From Canna indica (taxonomy: Eukaryota > Streptophyta > Magnoliopsida > Zingiberales > Cannaceae): a stretch of 64,000 nt of DNA. Positions 32,101 to 41,200 of the stretch are shown one piece after another. Position 1 is the first letter of the stretch. Each line of letters opens with the position of its first letter. The notes beneath the pieces are model-generated. The model ran no database searches and was not told the DNA's origin. It was given only the letters and a program-made list of their open reading frames with translations. The position numbers were made by a program, and so were the translations under genes. The DNA lies in contig CP136892.1 in NCBI GenBank assembly GCA_034359265.1, forward strand, positions 81,460,001 through 81,524,000, written 5' to 3'.

Positions 32101-34922
32101 TGGAGCTGGTTCATCTGGTTTGAGCGCAACTCTCGCATTTTTCAGGACCGGCGATCCTCTTTGCCTGTTTTGGTTGCCTCTGCGGCTAACTTCTATTCAT
32201 TCTGTACTTCTCCTTAGGAGTTGGTTCTGTTTCGGTTGTTGTGTGGGATAACCTATGTTGGGGTTGCCTGTCCTTTTATGTTTTATTTTCGAACCTTGTT
32301 TTCTATTCTCCTTCCTCAACTATTGCTGTAACCTATCATTTCTCATGAATGGTATACAGTTTTCATGTTTCAAAAAAGTCCTTTCGTTAACCAGGTTAAG
32401 CGTAATTGACTCCCATCGGGCGATGATATCGCCATACTGTCCCAAGTGTTCTGGCAATGACAGGATTGCTCCTGTATTGGATTGAGCGGTCGGTAAGGTA
32501 TATTTACCGTCATAGGCTTTAGCGTAGCCTCCTCTGAGACTGTTGACTTTAGCCCTCATCATGCCTAGGTCTCCGTGATAAGTTGGTCTTGTATTGGTAC
32601 TACCAGGAGGGTACATGGCTGGTCCCATAATAGGTTCCCTGGGTAGTTGAGTGGCTGATGAAGATTCCGCCGTTGTGAAGGCTGATTCTGTTTTCTTCAC
32701 TGCCTTACTTAATTTTTTGAAGACCGGATAATCTAACTCGGTGGTGTATGCCGATTCTTTTGTTTCGGCGAGAAGATTGAGCTTACTGTACTTTTGCTCG
32801 AAATCTTCCTCTTCTTGACTTTCGTCATAAATTGGGTTGGCGTCTTCTGCTTCTCTGTCTTCTCCCCTCTCCTCCCCTGGAAAGATTAGGTTCCACCTAA
32901 TCTCTATTTCATCTTGGGAAGAATTATCATCTGAAGAATCCCATTTAGGGGGTAAATCGTCTTGTTCTTGAGGAGAATCATCATTCATCGTGAGGGTGAA
33001 CAGTCGTTGTTCGCCCAATTCGCCCAATTCCTCTTCTTCGTAGTCGCTGCTCCAGTCTGTGTCAAGTTCGAAACCATGGGTGTAGTCGAAATTGTAATTA
33101 TCATACGAGCAGTCGAATTCATCAAGCAGGACCATTCCTGCGAACTCTTCGTCTTGAATATCAGTTTCTTGTGAGGCTGATGTAGGTGTAATCGCATAGT
33201 CTGCGAACTGAACGGCTAAGGTCCCGTCCGTCCTAGTCCGAATATTTGTAGTTTGTGGATTTCTTGTGACCTGAACCACGGCAGGTCTGATTATCCACTG
33301 TTGTCCATGTAGGGCTTCAGTAGATCGTACTTGTCCAGGGATTGCTTGAATCCCTCTGCTGGCTAGGTGGTCTGCAACGTTTCTGACGTTGTATCTGAAA
33401 TTCGTGTGGCTTGTATTAGAGAGTCTCCCTAATAGAGATCGGGAGAGTAGGAGGTTGCTCTCGCCTCCTTGCCATCCATCGTAGCCATGTGTTTGGATCA
33501 CTAACTGTATGTGCTCCCGAAAGTCGTGGATGCTAATGGTAATATCTGGTGCAGCATACGCCAGCTGTGTTCCTGACGTTAAGTCTATCTCCATAGAACT
33601 GATGACTGCACGGTCATCGTTCCATCTGGTATCTACGCTATGGTTTTATTCTATCACAAGGCAAATTTAACAATATCATGAACGCAATGTTAATTTTTCC
33701 TTATTCCACTCAAGTATAAATCCAACTTCACAAAAATATAACACAAACAATTAGCAAAAAAATATATGTATAGAAAAATAAAAAAACTATACAGGTACCC
33801 AAAAAATACAAGAGATGTTTAAGCATAAACTTACCATCCTACGATCTATCATGGAGCATCCATCAGCACAGAGCAAGGTTGGGAATGTGTCAAATCCTTC
33901 TGAAAGGCACATAGTTAATATAAGCCTAATTCCTTTCTGGCACTCAGGGTTTTCTGCTAAAGATACATCCCCGGTAGACTTTGTATAGGCCCGGAGAAGA
34001 ATAATCCACCAAAAACCCGAATCAATAGGTGCAACCCTTCCGATTGCACTCTCACCAAAGTCTGCAATCAGATTTTCTTTTTTTCTAACAGGATCGTGGC
34101 TCACCTTGAAGCTTGCAGGCATGACCCCATCCCCAAGCTTGAAACGATCTATCCTCTTTTCCCATCCCTGAAGATGGAGTGTCTTCATGAGAAAGTTCTT
34201 CACTATATCTGGTTCACCATTCATCAGAAAAGCCAGTGCACTTGGTACAAAGTCACGTACAAACACCTATATACAGATCATGTTGATCAGGATCCCCTTT
34301 TCTCCTTTTAGGAAAAAAATAAAAGATTACAATGACAGTTTTTGTCATGAACTATTACGCCCAACTATACATAAGAAAATCAATCGGGACGTCACCATCA
34401 AGGGTCTCATAATAAACTCTTAAGTAAACATTAGTTATAAATTGTTAACATTAAAATTGATCTATCAATAAAACTTGTTTGGTTACCAGAACAGCGAAGA
34501 ATGGGTGAACCATGCTTTACCTGATCATAATTAAGAACCTCCTCTGAGGCATGATCGTAGGCAGCGATCGTGCCCACTGGCTGCCCCCGGAAGAAAACCA
34601 TCGACCTCCTTAGTGCTTCCCACGCCTCTCCAATCATTGGGTGCGGCTCAAACGAGACCCGACTTGACGAGGCCGGCGTGCTCAACACTGACCTTCCTGC
34701 GCCCGGAGAGTACATGCTCTCATAACTATCGCCTGGCCTAAGGTTCGCCGACGTCGATAGCTCACTGAACGACCGCTCGTCAAACGACCTCTTGCGCTCA
34801 ATCCTCAGCCTCGGCCTATCGAGCAGCCGCGACAGATCGAAGTCGTCGGCCTCCCATACCGAACAGTTAGCCTCCACTTGCCGAAGACCCGCCTCGCTGG
34901 CTCCATCAATGCCCTCAATCAT
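23128..34922 (-). CDS. Cytosolic alkaline/neutral invertase (GH100), four exons
   Basis: Exons (complement): 34521-34922, 33835-34266, 24759-25317, 23128-23423, giving 562 residues; Arabidopsis CINV1 has 551. The protein hydrolyses sucrose to glucose and fructose. The N-terminus has no transit peptide and contains the CINV-type block [16 protein letters not shown]. The GH100 domain follows: [113 protein letters not shown] and the C-terminal RRSASW. No residue break is seen. All introns are GT-AG and in phase. The 8.5 kb second intron (25318-33834) holds the endogenous pararetrovirus and its nested LINE, yet both splice sites are intact. The gene could therefore still be spliced normally. Confidence 0.95.
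23424..24758 (-). other. Invertase intron 3
   Basis: A 1.3 kb GT-AG intron between GGSWP and VLLW codons. AT-rich; no element or gene recognised. GAATGGACAGAGGGACAG-like words recur near 23580 and 23665 as a weak short duplication. Confidence 0.6.
26022..26029 (-). promoter_or_regulatory. Putative viral TATA box
   Basis: Minus-strand TATAAAAG inside GCCTATAAAAGGCATCC. It lies about 215 bases past the end of the last viral ORF, where caulimovirids carry their single strong promoter. Transcription would run toward lower coordinates, to invertase exon 3 about 0.7 kb away. Activity is not shown by the sequence. Confidence 0.5.
26245..26673 (-). CDS. Small ORF of the endogenous pararetrovirus, unknown function
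   Basis: Open frame of 142 residues beginning [10 protein letters not shown], 87 bases downstream of the RT-RNase H stop. Predicted to be mostly helical and Lys/Gln/Glu-rich in the middle ([20 protein letters not shown]). No domain recognised. A small ORF after the polymerase is the arrangement described for florendoviruses; homology to their ORF2 is a guess until searched. It is uninterrupted. Confidence 0.55.
   Translation of the reverse strand: MIFDDLQMKAILNRGTLWTTKRSISNAQHWAVLGGVTVTNTGMQELEKLTGKVLFKMPKTQEQKNKWVEKIQQMHMRQTLLTISELEKLIAMGFLQKARIEQTNSTNQWDFDALEVVTHHIDNLKQCHRMISSIRQSISYSI
26761..28959 (-). CDS. Pararetroviral reverse transcriptase-RNase H, open frame
   Basis: Uninterrupted 732-residue frame. 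The RT domain covers about 40-330, with [23 protein letters not shown] and the catalytic YIDD at 239-242. RNase H covers about 385-512 with acidic residues Asp390, Glu433, Asp459 and Asp508 in their usual settings (ETDG, DAE, RTDC, ADSLSR). An acidic C-terminal tail of about 220 residues follows, with no known domain. The protease is not in this frame; it lies upstream in another frame that overlaps by 28 bases (28932-28959). Type is badnavirus-like. No catalytic residue is missing, so the copy is either fairly young or retained. Confidence 0.85.
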   Translation of the reverse strand: MATMEEFELTEEEHIEMLSSSLTVGIDQEESKTFQQKFRPLLKRLKDQGYIGEDPIKHWNKNQVLCKLDIINPDITIQDKPLKHVTPAMKEQFNKHIQSLLQLGVIRPSSSRHRTMAMIVQSGISIDPVTKKEIRGKERLVFNYRTLNDNTYKDQYSLPGINTILKQVGNSKIFSKFDLKSGFHQVAMSPESIPWTAFTVPGGLYEWLVMPFGLKNAPAVFQRKMDQCFAGTEEYIAVYIDDILVFSETEEDHAKHLKKMLEICEKWGLILSPTRMKIAVKEIDFLGAVIGRNKIRLQPHIIKKIVNFDEENLKSKTGLRTWLGILNYARSYIPNMGTLLGPLYSKTGPHSDKRMKASDRELIAKVKSLVQNLPDLELPPPEAYIILETDGCMEGWGGVCKWKLKKNDKRQTEKICAYASGKFPVVKSTIDAEIFACMETMNALKIHYLDKKEITLRTDCQAIISFHNKSSQNKPSRVRWLNFIDFITETGIQINFEHIDGKLNILADSLSRLTTKLATITEIPEDMIEYIKDMEGAIEETENAPIEVKKALSVTINALCDMVIQEETVKAAYTWDDEIQEIIEDNNAAIETVMEAGLIHLYEYTPLDERIWTEDDIWDEYEDEDEGITLRLRRIEERSDDTDEEMGFETKLEELTPRWDEAGCSNTKEQYEYSTEKEDNSFQRAMRQLHDDTEEFFKELERNNYQWTTEDQTAWRDPDVLRKGKFPAEEDD
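28932..30077 (-). CDS. Pararetroviral Cys-motif and aspartic protease ORF
   Basis: Open 381-residue frame. Residues 74-100 fit C-x2-C-x11-C-x2-C-x4-C-x2-C exactly, the second cysteine motif known from badnaviruses. About 120-185 is a Glu/Lys/Leu-rich likely coiled coil. A retropepsin-type aspartic protease follows with DTG at 269-271 ([14 protein letters not shown]). The ATG at 30077 may not be the true start: the frame is the same as the capsid frame upstream and is separated from it by a single stop at 30144-30146. The frame ends 28 bases inside the start of the RT frame. Confidence 0.8.
   Translation of the reverse strand: MGSEHTTALVKADFPYETAFVIITESYEESALVVSTNDNSISWRTEVSLPEEMSRCTHKWEDNSLDITEGCERCTYCKEITNPKMRAHCRNCLITVCPMCSRFRLGRKLVIIKSNFPDYQEKETLIKELLEYANYLLAEVDYYKAENKRLNEEIEVLRTKENIEDLEEEFNNLSLEEEERWRKGKFPITEEEPLKEKNKGIVFKDLESAKRIHVEEATSSTKKFPQESATIADKIEQPQGKRILNRLYNITITMEIPQVKSFKVQAILDTGATVCCIDLNSIPKEALEPSAYPILINEVNSQQMASKKLKGGYMKIEENKFSIPFTYAFPMSKKDGIQMLVGCNFIRSMKGGLRIEGQSITFLRPAQMRKLRQWPPWKNSN
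30144..30872 (-). pseudogene. Pararetroviral capsid C-terminal part, cut by LINE
   Basis: From the LINE junction (about 30872) to the stop at 30144. It contains the capsid core segment [13 protein letters not shown] and, near residues 195-210 counted from the ATG at 30839, the zinc knuckle C-x-C-x2-C-x4-H-x4-C typical of badnavirus capsids. The N-terminal part lies beyond the LINE at 32381-33594. The frame is the same as the protease ORF; only one stop codon separates them. Confidence 0.8.
30873..32380 (+). mobile_element. 5'-truncated LINE inserted in the viral capsid region
   Basis: Plus-strand L1-like coding remnant: end of the RT domain (KYLGLPL...[19 protein letters not shown]), then [12 protein letters not shown] and the zf-RVT region ([40 protein letters not shown]), and a final [13 protein letters not shown] frameshift near 31790 splits it. 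It ends in a short A run (about 32373-32378). The opposite orientation to the virus and the missing 5' part show it arrived later. Clear target-site duplications are not visible. Confidence 0.85.
32381..33640 (-). pseudogene. Pararetroviral movement protein (partial) and capsid N-terminal part
   Basis: The frame is open from about 33640 through the ATG at 33594 down to the LINE junction. It starts inside the movement protein: the [18 protein letters not shown] and [16 protein letters not shown] segments belong to the 30K superfamily core, and codons upstream of this ATG still read as movement protein for about 45 bases before a stop. The N-terminal part is therefore missing, and this ATG is not the original start. 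A long acidic linker (about residues 150-290) leads to the capsid start, and the capsid is broken by the LINE after LNLVNERTF. Confidence 0.75.
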
Positions 34923-35540
34923 TCTCGAAAGGATTCCTTTTGCCTCTGCACCGAACTTTCACGTCATAGTAAATCCACCAAAGAGGGTTAAAAAAGATTA
35001 AGTTTGAAGTAGCGAATCACTGAATCCAGAAAAGGAGCAACATTTCACAATCCCAACGCGGAAAACAAACAGATGAAGAGAAACATCCAAATAAAACAAG
35101 AAAAAGCCGATTTGCAACCGAGATCCAGCTAGGGAACCAAGAAATAGCACTTCTAAGTCTCGTATTCATCAATTTTGGAGGTAAAACAGCTGCAAGCATA
35201 ACCAAATTGGAATCTTCCTAGGATGAGCATCCAAAACCACTAAGAAAACATCCGGAGAAACTTGCGATGCGACGTGAATCGGAGAGTTAGGGGGGGTGCG
35301 GAGAACTGACCGGTGATTAAGGGGCGGAACGAAAAGCTGGGATCTCGAGTCGTCGAAGGAGACCGATGAGGAGGAGGGCGGGGGAGGCGACAATATAATG
35401 AGGGAGACGGGATCGTGGGAGATGAGAAACTGAGAAAGAATTCAACCAAGGGAGGCAGCGGTATTTATATGGGAGGGAGATACTTGTATCTGCTGCCCTC
35501 CTCCCTCTTTCTCGTGTTGGTGCACCGTGCATCTGGTGAT
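34923..35540 (-). promoter_or_regulatory. Upstream region of the invertase gene
   Basis: On the minus strand, the invertase ATG at 34922 is preceded by a likely leader. GC- and pyrimidine-rich sequence (35280-35480) contains TATTTATA-like sequence near 35461-35468, a candidate TATA box about 540 bases upstream of the ATG. A leader intron is possible. Short open frames here have no recognisable content. Confidence 0.4.
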
Positions 35541-36511
35541 CTGGGAAAACCGTGCTACTTAGAATGATTGTTTCGTTTTTATTTTGTTTTTATATTTTAT
35601 TTTCCCTTTTCCCCGTGAAAAATGGCACGATGTCCAACTAACCAACTTGCGATTATAAAAATGGATAGTTTATTATTACTGTTTTTTAAGGAAAAAGTAA
35701 TAAATTTAACTCAAATTACGATGAAAATCTAATTTAATTTTTAATTTATACCAAATCTAACTCAAAATTTTAAATTAATACCGATTGTATTCTACTGTCA
35801 AATCATTATTATTAAACCGTTAGTTGCTTGCTGACCGGAGCTGATATGGCATTTCAGTCCGCAAATAATATATTATTTTTTTAATACTCATATATATAAA
35901 TTTGCAGCTATTTTTTTAAAAAAAACACACACAAAATAATATATATATATATATATATATAAAAAAGTTAATTCACTCATCATTTGGTGGTCAGACATTT
36001 AGACATCTTATCTATAGGTCCTAGGTTCTATCCTTAATTTTAATGTCGTTTACGCATTGTATTTTTCTTCATTCTTTGTAATGACCAAATATAAAGTTAA
36101 TTTTATTTTAAAAATAAGGATAATAGAGCATTGGCTTTAATTAATTTACATAATTACACATTTGAACTTAAGTGACCGGATGAAAAATGCACTGCTGTTT
36201 CTAAAATAATATCATTTAAAACGTGGCTGCATGAAACATATGGTGGTAAATTGGTAATGGTATCAAAAGCAACAGCACACAGGTTGAATTCTCTCATGCC
36301 AACTTCATGCTTCACAAGTTCACATGCATTGGGTCGCAGTTAGTCTGCATTGGTAATTAGCAGCATGCACATTTAGATGTTTGACTTCATGCTTCACTTT
36401 CGTAGCGTTTTGTTTTAATGGTTGGTTTTAAACGTTTCTGGTTTTCTCCATGCATGTTTGACTGGTCTTTTACTTAAACGTGTGAGTTTCCATTTTAACA
36501 GCATGCACATT
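35541..36511. other. AT-rich intergenic DNA with (AT)n tract
   Basis: Holds an (AT)n microsatellite at about 35938-35962 and repeated CATGCAC/ATGCTTCAC words near 36300-36510. No gene recognised. Confidence 0.5.
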
Positions 36512-36519
36512 GTAAATAC

Positions 36520-36729
36520 CAGGGGCGAAGCCAGAAAATTATTTTAGGAGGGGCAAAATATAAAATCGCATCTTATGAGGGCAATTACATGGTAAAAATA
36601 TATTTTTAGAGGGGGCAAATATAGTTAAATATTAATGTATATTATATATATAGTAATATATATGTAATGGGGGGACCAATGTGAGGGGGGGCAATTGCCC
36701 CTCCTGCCAAAACATTGGCTCCGCCCCTG
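36520..36729. mobile_element. Complete hAT-like MITE, 210 bp, 8-bp TSD
   Basis: Terminal inverted repeats CAGGGGCGAAGCCA and TGGCTCCGCCCCTG differ by one base. The perfect 8-bp direct repeat GTAAATAC lies at 36512-36519 and 36730-36737. Interior is AT-rich and non-coding. TIR type and 8-bp duplication place it with hAT transposons. A truncated relative is at 1651-1783. Confidence 0.9.
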
Positions 36730-36737
36730 GTAAATAC

Positions 36738-38223
36738 TAAATAGTTATTCAATTTTCCAGATATTTATTATCATTATGATAATTTAGATTATCAATTATA
36801 ATTTAAGTGGTAATTTAAAATATTAATTGCTGAAATATCGATGATCTTTGCATGATAAATTTCTACCAAACGCCAGCTTGAATTTATATGTCATGACTTT
36901 AATGACGATGCCGACATGTGGTGGATTGCTTGTTCACACTTCCAACAATCTAGGCTTATCCTGTACACTTCAAATTCAACCTCAACAAGGCTCGCTGTGG
37001 CATATGATTTCTCCGATAAAAGCTTGTGATTGGTGGGTGGATGTGGGACAAGCGAAAGTTCCTTCGGGACCCAACTTATCCCCTGGATAACTGGGAGGGA
37101 AATCCGCTGCCCGGTTGAGGCTTCAAGAAGGAAATTTGACAAGATATTAAATGTGGGCATGGTATAAATGTATAATAGAGGAGAAACCCAAATAGCATGC
37201 AATGTACCATAGCTATCTCATTTCAGATAAGACATAATGAATTAATACTTGAATGAAGTGGCATGTACATGTCCAATTAAATGGCACCATGTTTGCCGCT
37301 CTATCTTGTGGTGGTAGTGATGACCCCCTTATACTGGCATGTGTCATTGGCTGCCCCACCTTTTAGGGAATAAGAATTATAGTATTTATAAGTTGTGATA
37401 TCATCATTTCTGTTCTATTATGTTTTTGCATAAATATAATTGCTTAGATGAACATTATGAGTACGACAACAGACTTTTTATATGCCATTTTTTTTGTTAT
37501 CACATAGGCTTCTATTCAAGCAAACATGTTTCAGGCCTTCAGCCCGTAGAACATTCAACCGAGGGATTTCGATATTTTTAGAGTTAATTCAAAGAATAAG
37601 GGAAAAATTGCACAAGTAATCAACGACTCACGATTTTGACAAATAACCGAAGCAGAGGAAGTATGTAAAATAAGGGCTTAAAATGTCAAAATGATGTGAA
37701 GACTAAAAGAGGATAAATGTATTTAATCCAGAGAGCAAAAGAAAAACAACTGGAGTTTGTGAGAGCACTGAAGAACTGTTAAATCCTAAAATATTCACAA
37801 CGTTGATTTACAAGGAATTTGACAAACTTTATATTTCTTGAAATGTTCAAAGACAGCTTCCACAGTAATTTAACAATCGGACATGTTTTTTTTCATAAAA
37901 ATGAACACAACAGGATTAGGCTGAAGGTATAGCAAGCAAAATGTTATATGAGGCTTTAAGCCTTGTTGGAATATATATCTACAAAAAGAGCATATTCCAT
38001 TATTTGCCCAGCTGCCACACAAATGGCAGTACTAACATTTAACTAGAATAACTATCTTACAGAATTCGTTACCCAATATTCATCAGCACTTCACTCTTGA
38101 AAGGCGGCCAATGAAATCCAATACGCTCTTCATCAGCTCTAAATTGTCAATATGAAGATCAAGTGACCAACTTCAGTTTTCATTCACAAGAATGTGATCA
38201 TCGTTTCAAGCAGGACATAGCTG
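36738..38223. other. Intergenic DNA and 3' flank of the WD40 gene
   Basis: No supported coding sequence; the open frame at 36848-37090 has no recognisable content. The last several hundred bases are likely the 3'-UTR of the minus-strand WD40 gene. Confidence 0.45.
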
Positions 38224-41200
38224 TTATGAAAATAGAACGGATGATGTATGTTTGTAATTGGAAATTCCAGTCTTAGTAGAGGATGTGCCAGATCTGTCCT
38301 TCAGGCTAGTAGTAGTGGCTACGATTGGCTCGGAAGAGCTCGACTGGCTGTTCTCAGCGTGTCCAGGCCTCATCCAAATCTTGATATGCCCTTCCCGTGA
38401 TATTGTTACAACAGATTCATTAGTAAATATCAGCCCAGAAAGAGGATCTACATGAGCACGATGGGCTACTAGAGGAGAGATTTTAGGCACATCTCTCATG
38501 CTTGGAGATGGTTGAAGGGAGCCCACAGGGATAGCATTATCCCAATGAGCAGAATGACTCCCACTGCTGAAAGTAGGTGAACCACCAGGAGGACCACGAA
38601 GTGGCACCACAATTTCATCCATGGCCAAGTCCCATAAAAGCAGTTGAGTATCCTGCATGCGCATATAGGATGAAGAGATCTTTGGATAAAAGAGAAGTGA
38701 GACACATTCTTAGAAGTCAACAAATGCTATTCATAATCAGCATTCATATGATGAAAAATCAAAATGTCAAATGCTAGATGAATCCTCCAAAACTAAAGAT
38801 CCAAATAGCACAAGGACGTAATTGATCCTTCACCAGTAAATAAAAAATGCATGAACGAACATACATTCAAATCATTCGCAGCTGTTAGCTAATTTAGTTG
38901 GGTTTTCTAAAATCAACAAACTTACCTGAGCAACAGAACCAAACCGATACACAACATTTTCTCCTGTTCCTTCTGAACTTGGTGCTGACCAATATGAATC
39001 AAAAGCAACTCCACTAACCTGCCAATCATCTTATAAGTATATTCTCAAGTGTGTATGTGACAGGATGATATTTGATTTTATAACAAACTTACCCATGAAT
39101 TATGCCCCTCACCCCAGGCTACTATCTTCCTATCCTCTGTGCTCCAAACTTGCACTAGATCATCTTCTCCACCGGTCAAAATATATTTTCCATCCGAACT
39201 AAAATAGTTAATGGCAATCAATAGTTGATTCTTCTTCATGAAGAAACAAAGATTTTAGACATCCATGAAGTTTTTGATCAAATGTATTATTGGTGAAACT
39301 AATGCAGAAGTATCACAGGCAGTAAATTCCATAATAATGGAAGTATATTCCTAGGCCAACATATTCAGGCAGCAAAGACAAGGGCTATTTGACATGATGC
39401 ATGCAATAATCTACTTAACATACATAGAAAGGTCACTGTAGAGTTAAAAAGTATAGAATGATCCAAAAATGACAGAGATGGCACAACATGCAAGACATCA
39501 TAAACAGAATTAAGGAAAATAGTTTGTATAAGCAGACAACAATTAAAGCAAAGAAAAGACCTATGAGCATGTACAGTGGCTAAGAATTGTAACCGAGCAT
39601 AAGATACAACAAGCAGAGCAGTAAAACCGCAAATACTTGGAATAGCACATCTGAAAGATAAATGTGTGAAAGTTAAAATTTTGCATGGAAATAAAGTAGA
39701 TACCTCCAAGCGCAACATAGCAAGGCACCATAATAGCTTTTCCCGCCAAATTTTAGTTGCTCTTTTGAAAAATCAAACACTCTCAAGTAACCTGCAAAGT
39801 TAATCTGTTTTAGATTCATCTGGGAACAATGTACACCAAATTGACAGCAGGCATTGCCAAAAAAAGTTACAATAACGACACTGAGAATTTCTTATCAAAT
39901 GTATACCATCTCTACCAACAGTGGCCAAACATGTTCCATCAGACGAAAAAGACAAACTATTGACAGAACCCTGACAGATATGCCATCTAGCAATTGGATT
40001 GCTCTGCAAGAAATCAATTAATTTCAGCATTTGAAGAATCTATTACAAAAAAAAGAATCATAACCTAAATGACATGTATCACAAGTCATACAATCAAACA
40101 AGCCTCATTTAATCCTCAAACCATAAAACAAAATAATTAGATACATAAGCATATCAAAAATATACATCCCTAATAAGATAAATAATTATTTTGCCCAAGC
40201 AATTAAGTTTGCCAGAATGTTTGGATGATCCAATGATGAACATTTCAATAACATATCGAGCAAAGTCAGAGATGGATATGGCAACTTTTGAATGATCCTG
40301 CCTATGTTCACAATATATCTTGAGAAACAATCAATTATGTTAATGATCATATCCCATAGATTATATGGATTAACCTTGTACTGCATCTCTGCACAGATCC
40401 TCTGCTTGTCTACAGGGGAATGCAAAATAAAACTTCACTTTGGATTTTATGTTTCATCCAGAAAATGCTATTGTTGCGACATGGGTGGTGAACTTCATTT
40501 TTTCTTTTCTTTATATCCACTACATGATACCAGTAGGCAGATTAAAGCAAATTGGCTTACAAATGAACCGAGATTGATCTAACTTTGTTCCTCAAATCAA
40601 TTCTATCATCAGGCTTGTCTTCAGACTAATATCTAAATGGAGCTCCACTATAGAGTTCAAAAAATCTCAGATTAGTCCCTCAGATTTGCATTATAGTTTC
40701 ACTTAGGTCCTTCATGTTGATGTCGTCAATCAGTGAGAAACCACATGTGTCTCAACTCCCAACTACAATAAGGGTATTCTTGTCCAAGGGTTTCTTCCCC
40801 ATAAAAGGTCCATCGTAGTTTCCAGACAGATTCTCCCTTCCTCTTCCCTACTATATATGCTTTTGTGGAGTCCTGACAACCATCAAGACCTCTTCAAGTA
40901 CTGCAAATGCCAAGTGTTTTTCAATATATGTCATGAACGAAGGTAGGAGCAACTTTGGCAATTAAATCATAAACCTAATCTTAGAAATTTTATATGATTT
41001 ATCCTAACTCATGCATTTAAGTATTTAACTCATGGAGGATTCACAGTCACAGATATAGCCAATTTGCTATGTGAGGGCAAGGATGCATATGGATTCTAAT
41101 CAAATGTATGCTATTTTTGTCAGTCCAGGACCTCCAGGTCATGGTTTTAAATACTGTACCATATTGCCTGGTACGGTAGGTATTAACCATTTTTTTTGAA

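Larger units (their letters stand above)
25805..33645 (-). mobile_element. Partial endogenous pararetrovirus (Caulimoviridae)
   Basis: Viral sequence in intron 2 of the invertase gene, same strand as the gene. In viral order: movement protein (truncated at its N-terminus) and capsid start (33594 downward), LINE insertion (about 30873-32380), rest of capsid with CCHC knuckle, second Cys motif plus aspartic protease, RT-RNase H, a small extra ORF, and an intergenic region with a TATA box. No integrase or LTR is present, as expected for this family. The RT is close in type to badnaviruses. The small ORF downstream of RT-RNase H recalls florendoviruses. Genus not settled. The leader and the N-terminal part of the movement protein are missing, so it cannot be a complete genome. 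Outer borders are approximate. Confidence 0.85.

Noticed and set aside
33610..33640. Sequence TGGTATCTACGC as a viral tRNA-Met primer site
   Set aside because: It lies on the strand opposite to the viral coding sense, matches only the first seven bases, and overlaps movement-protein codons.
36848..37090. 80-codon open frame between the invertase and WD40 genes
   Set aside because: No domain, no splice context and no family resemblance; likely chance.
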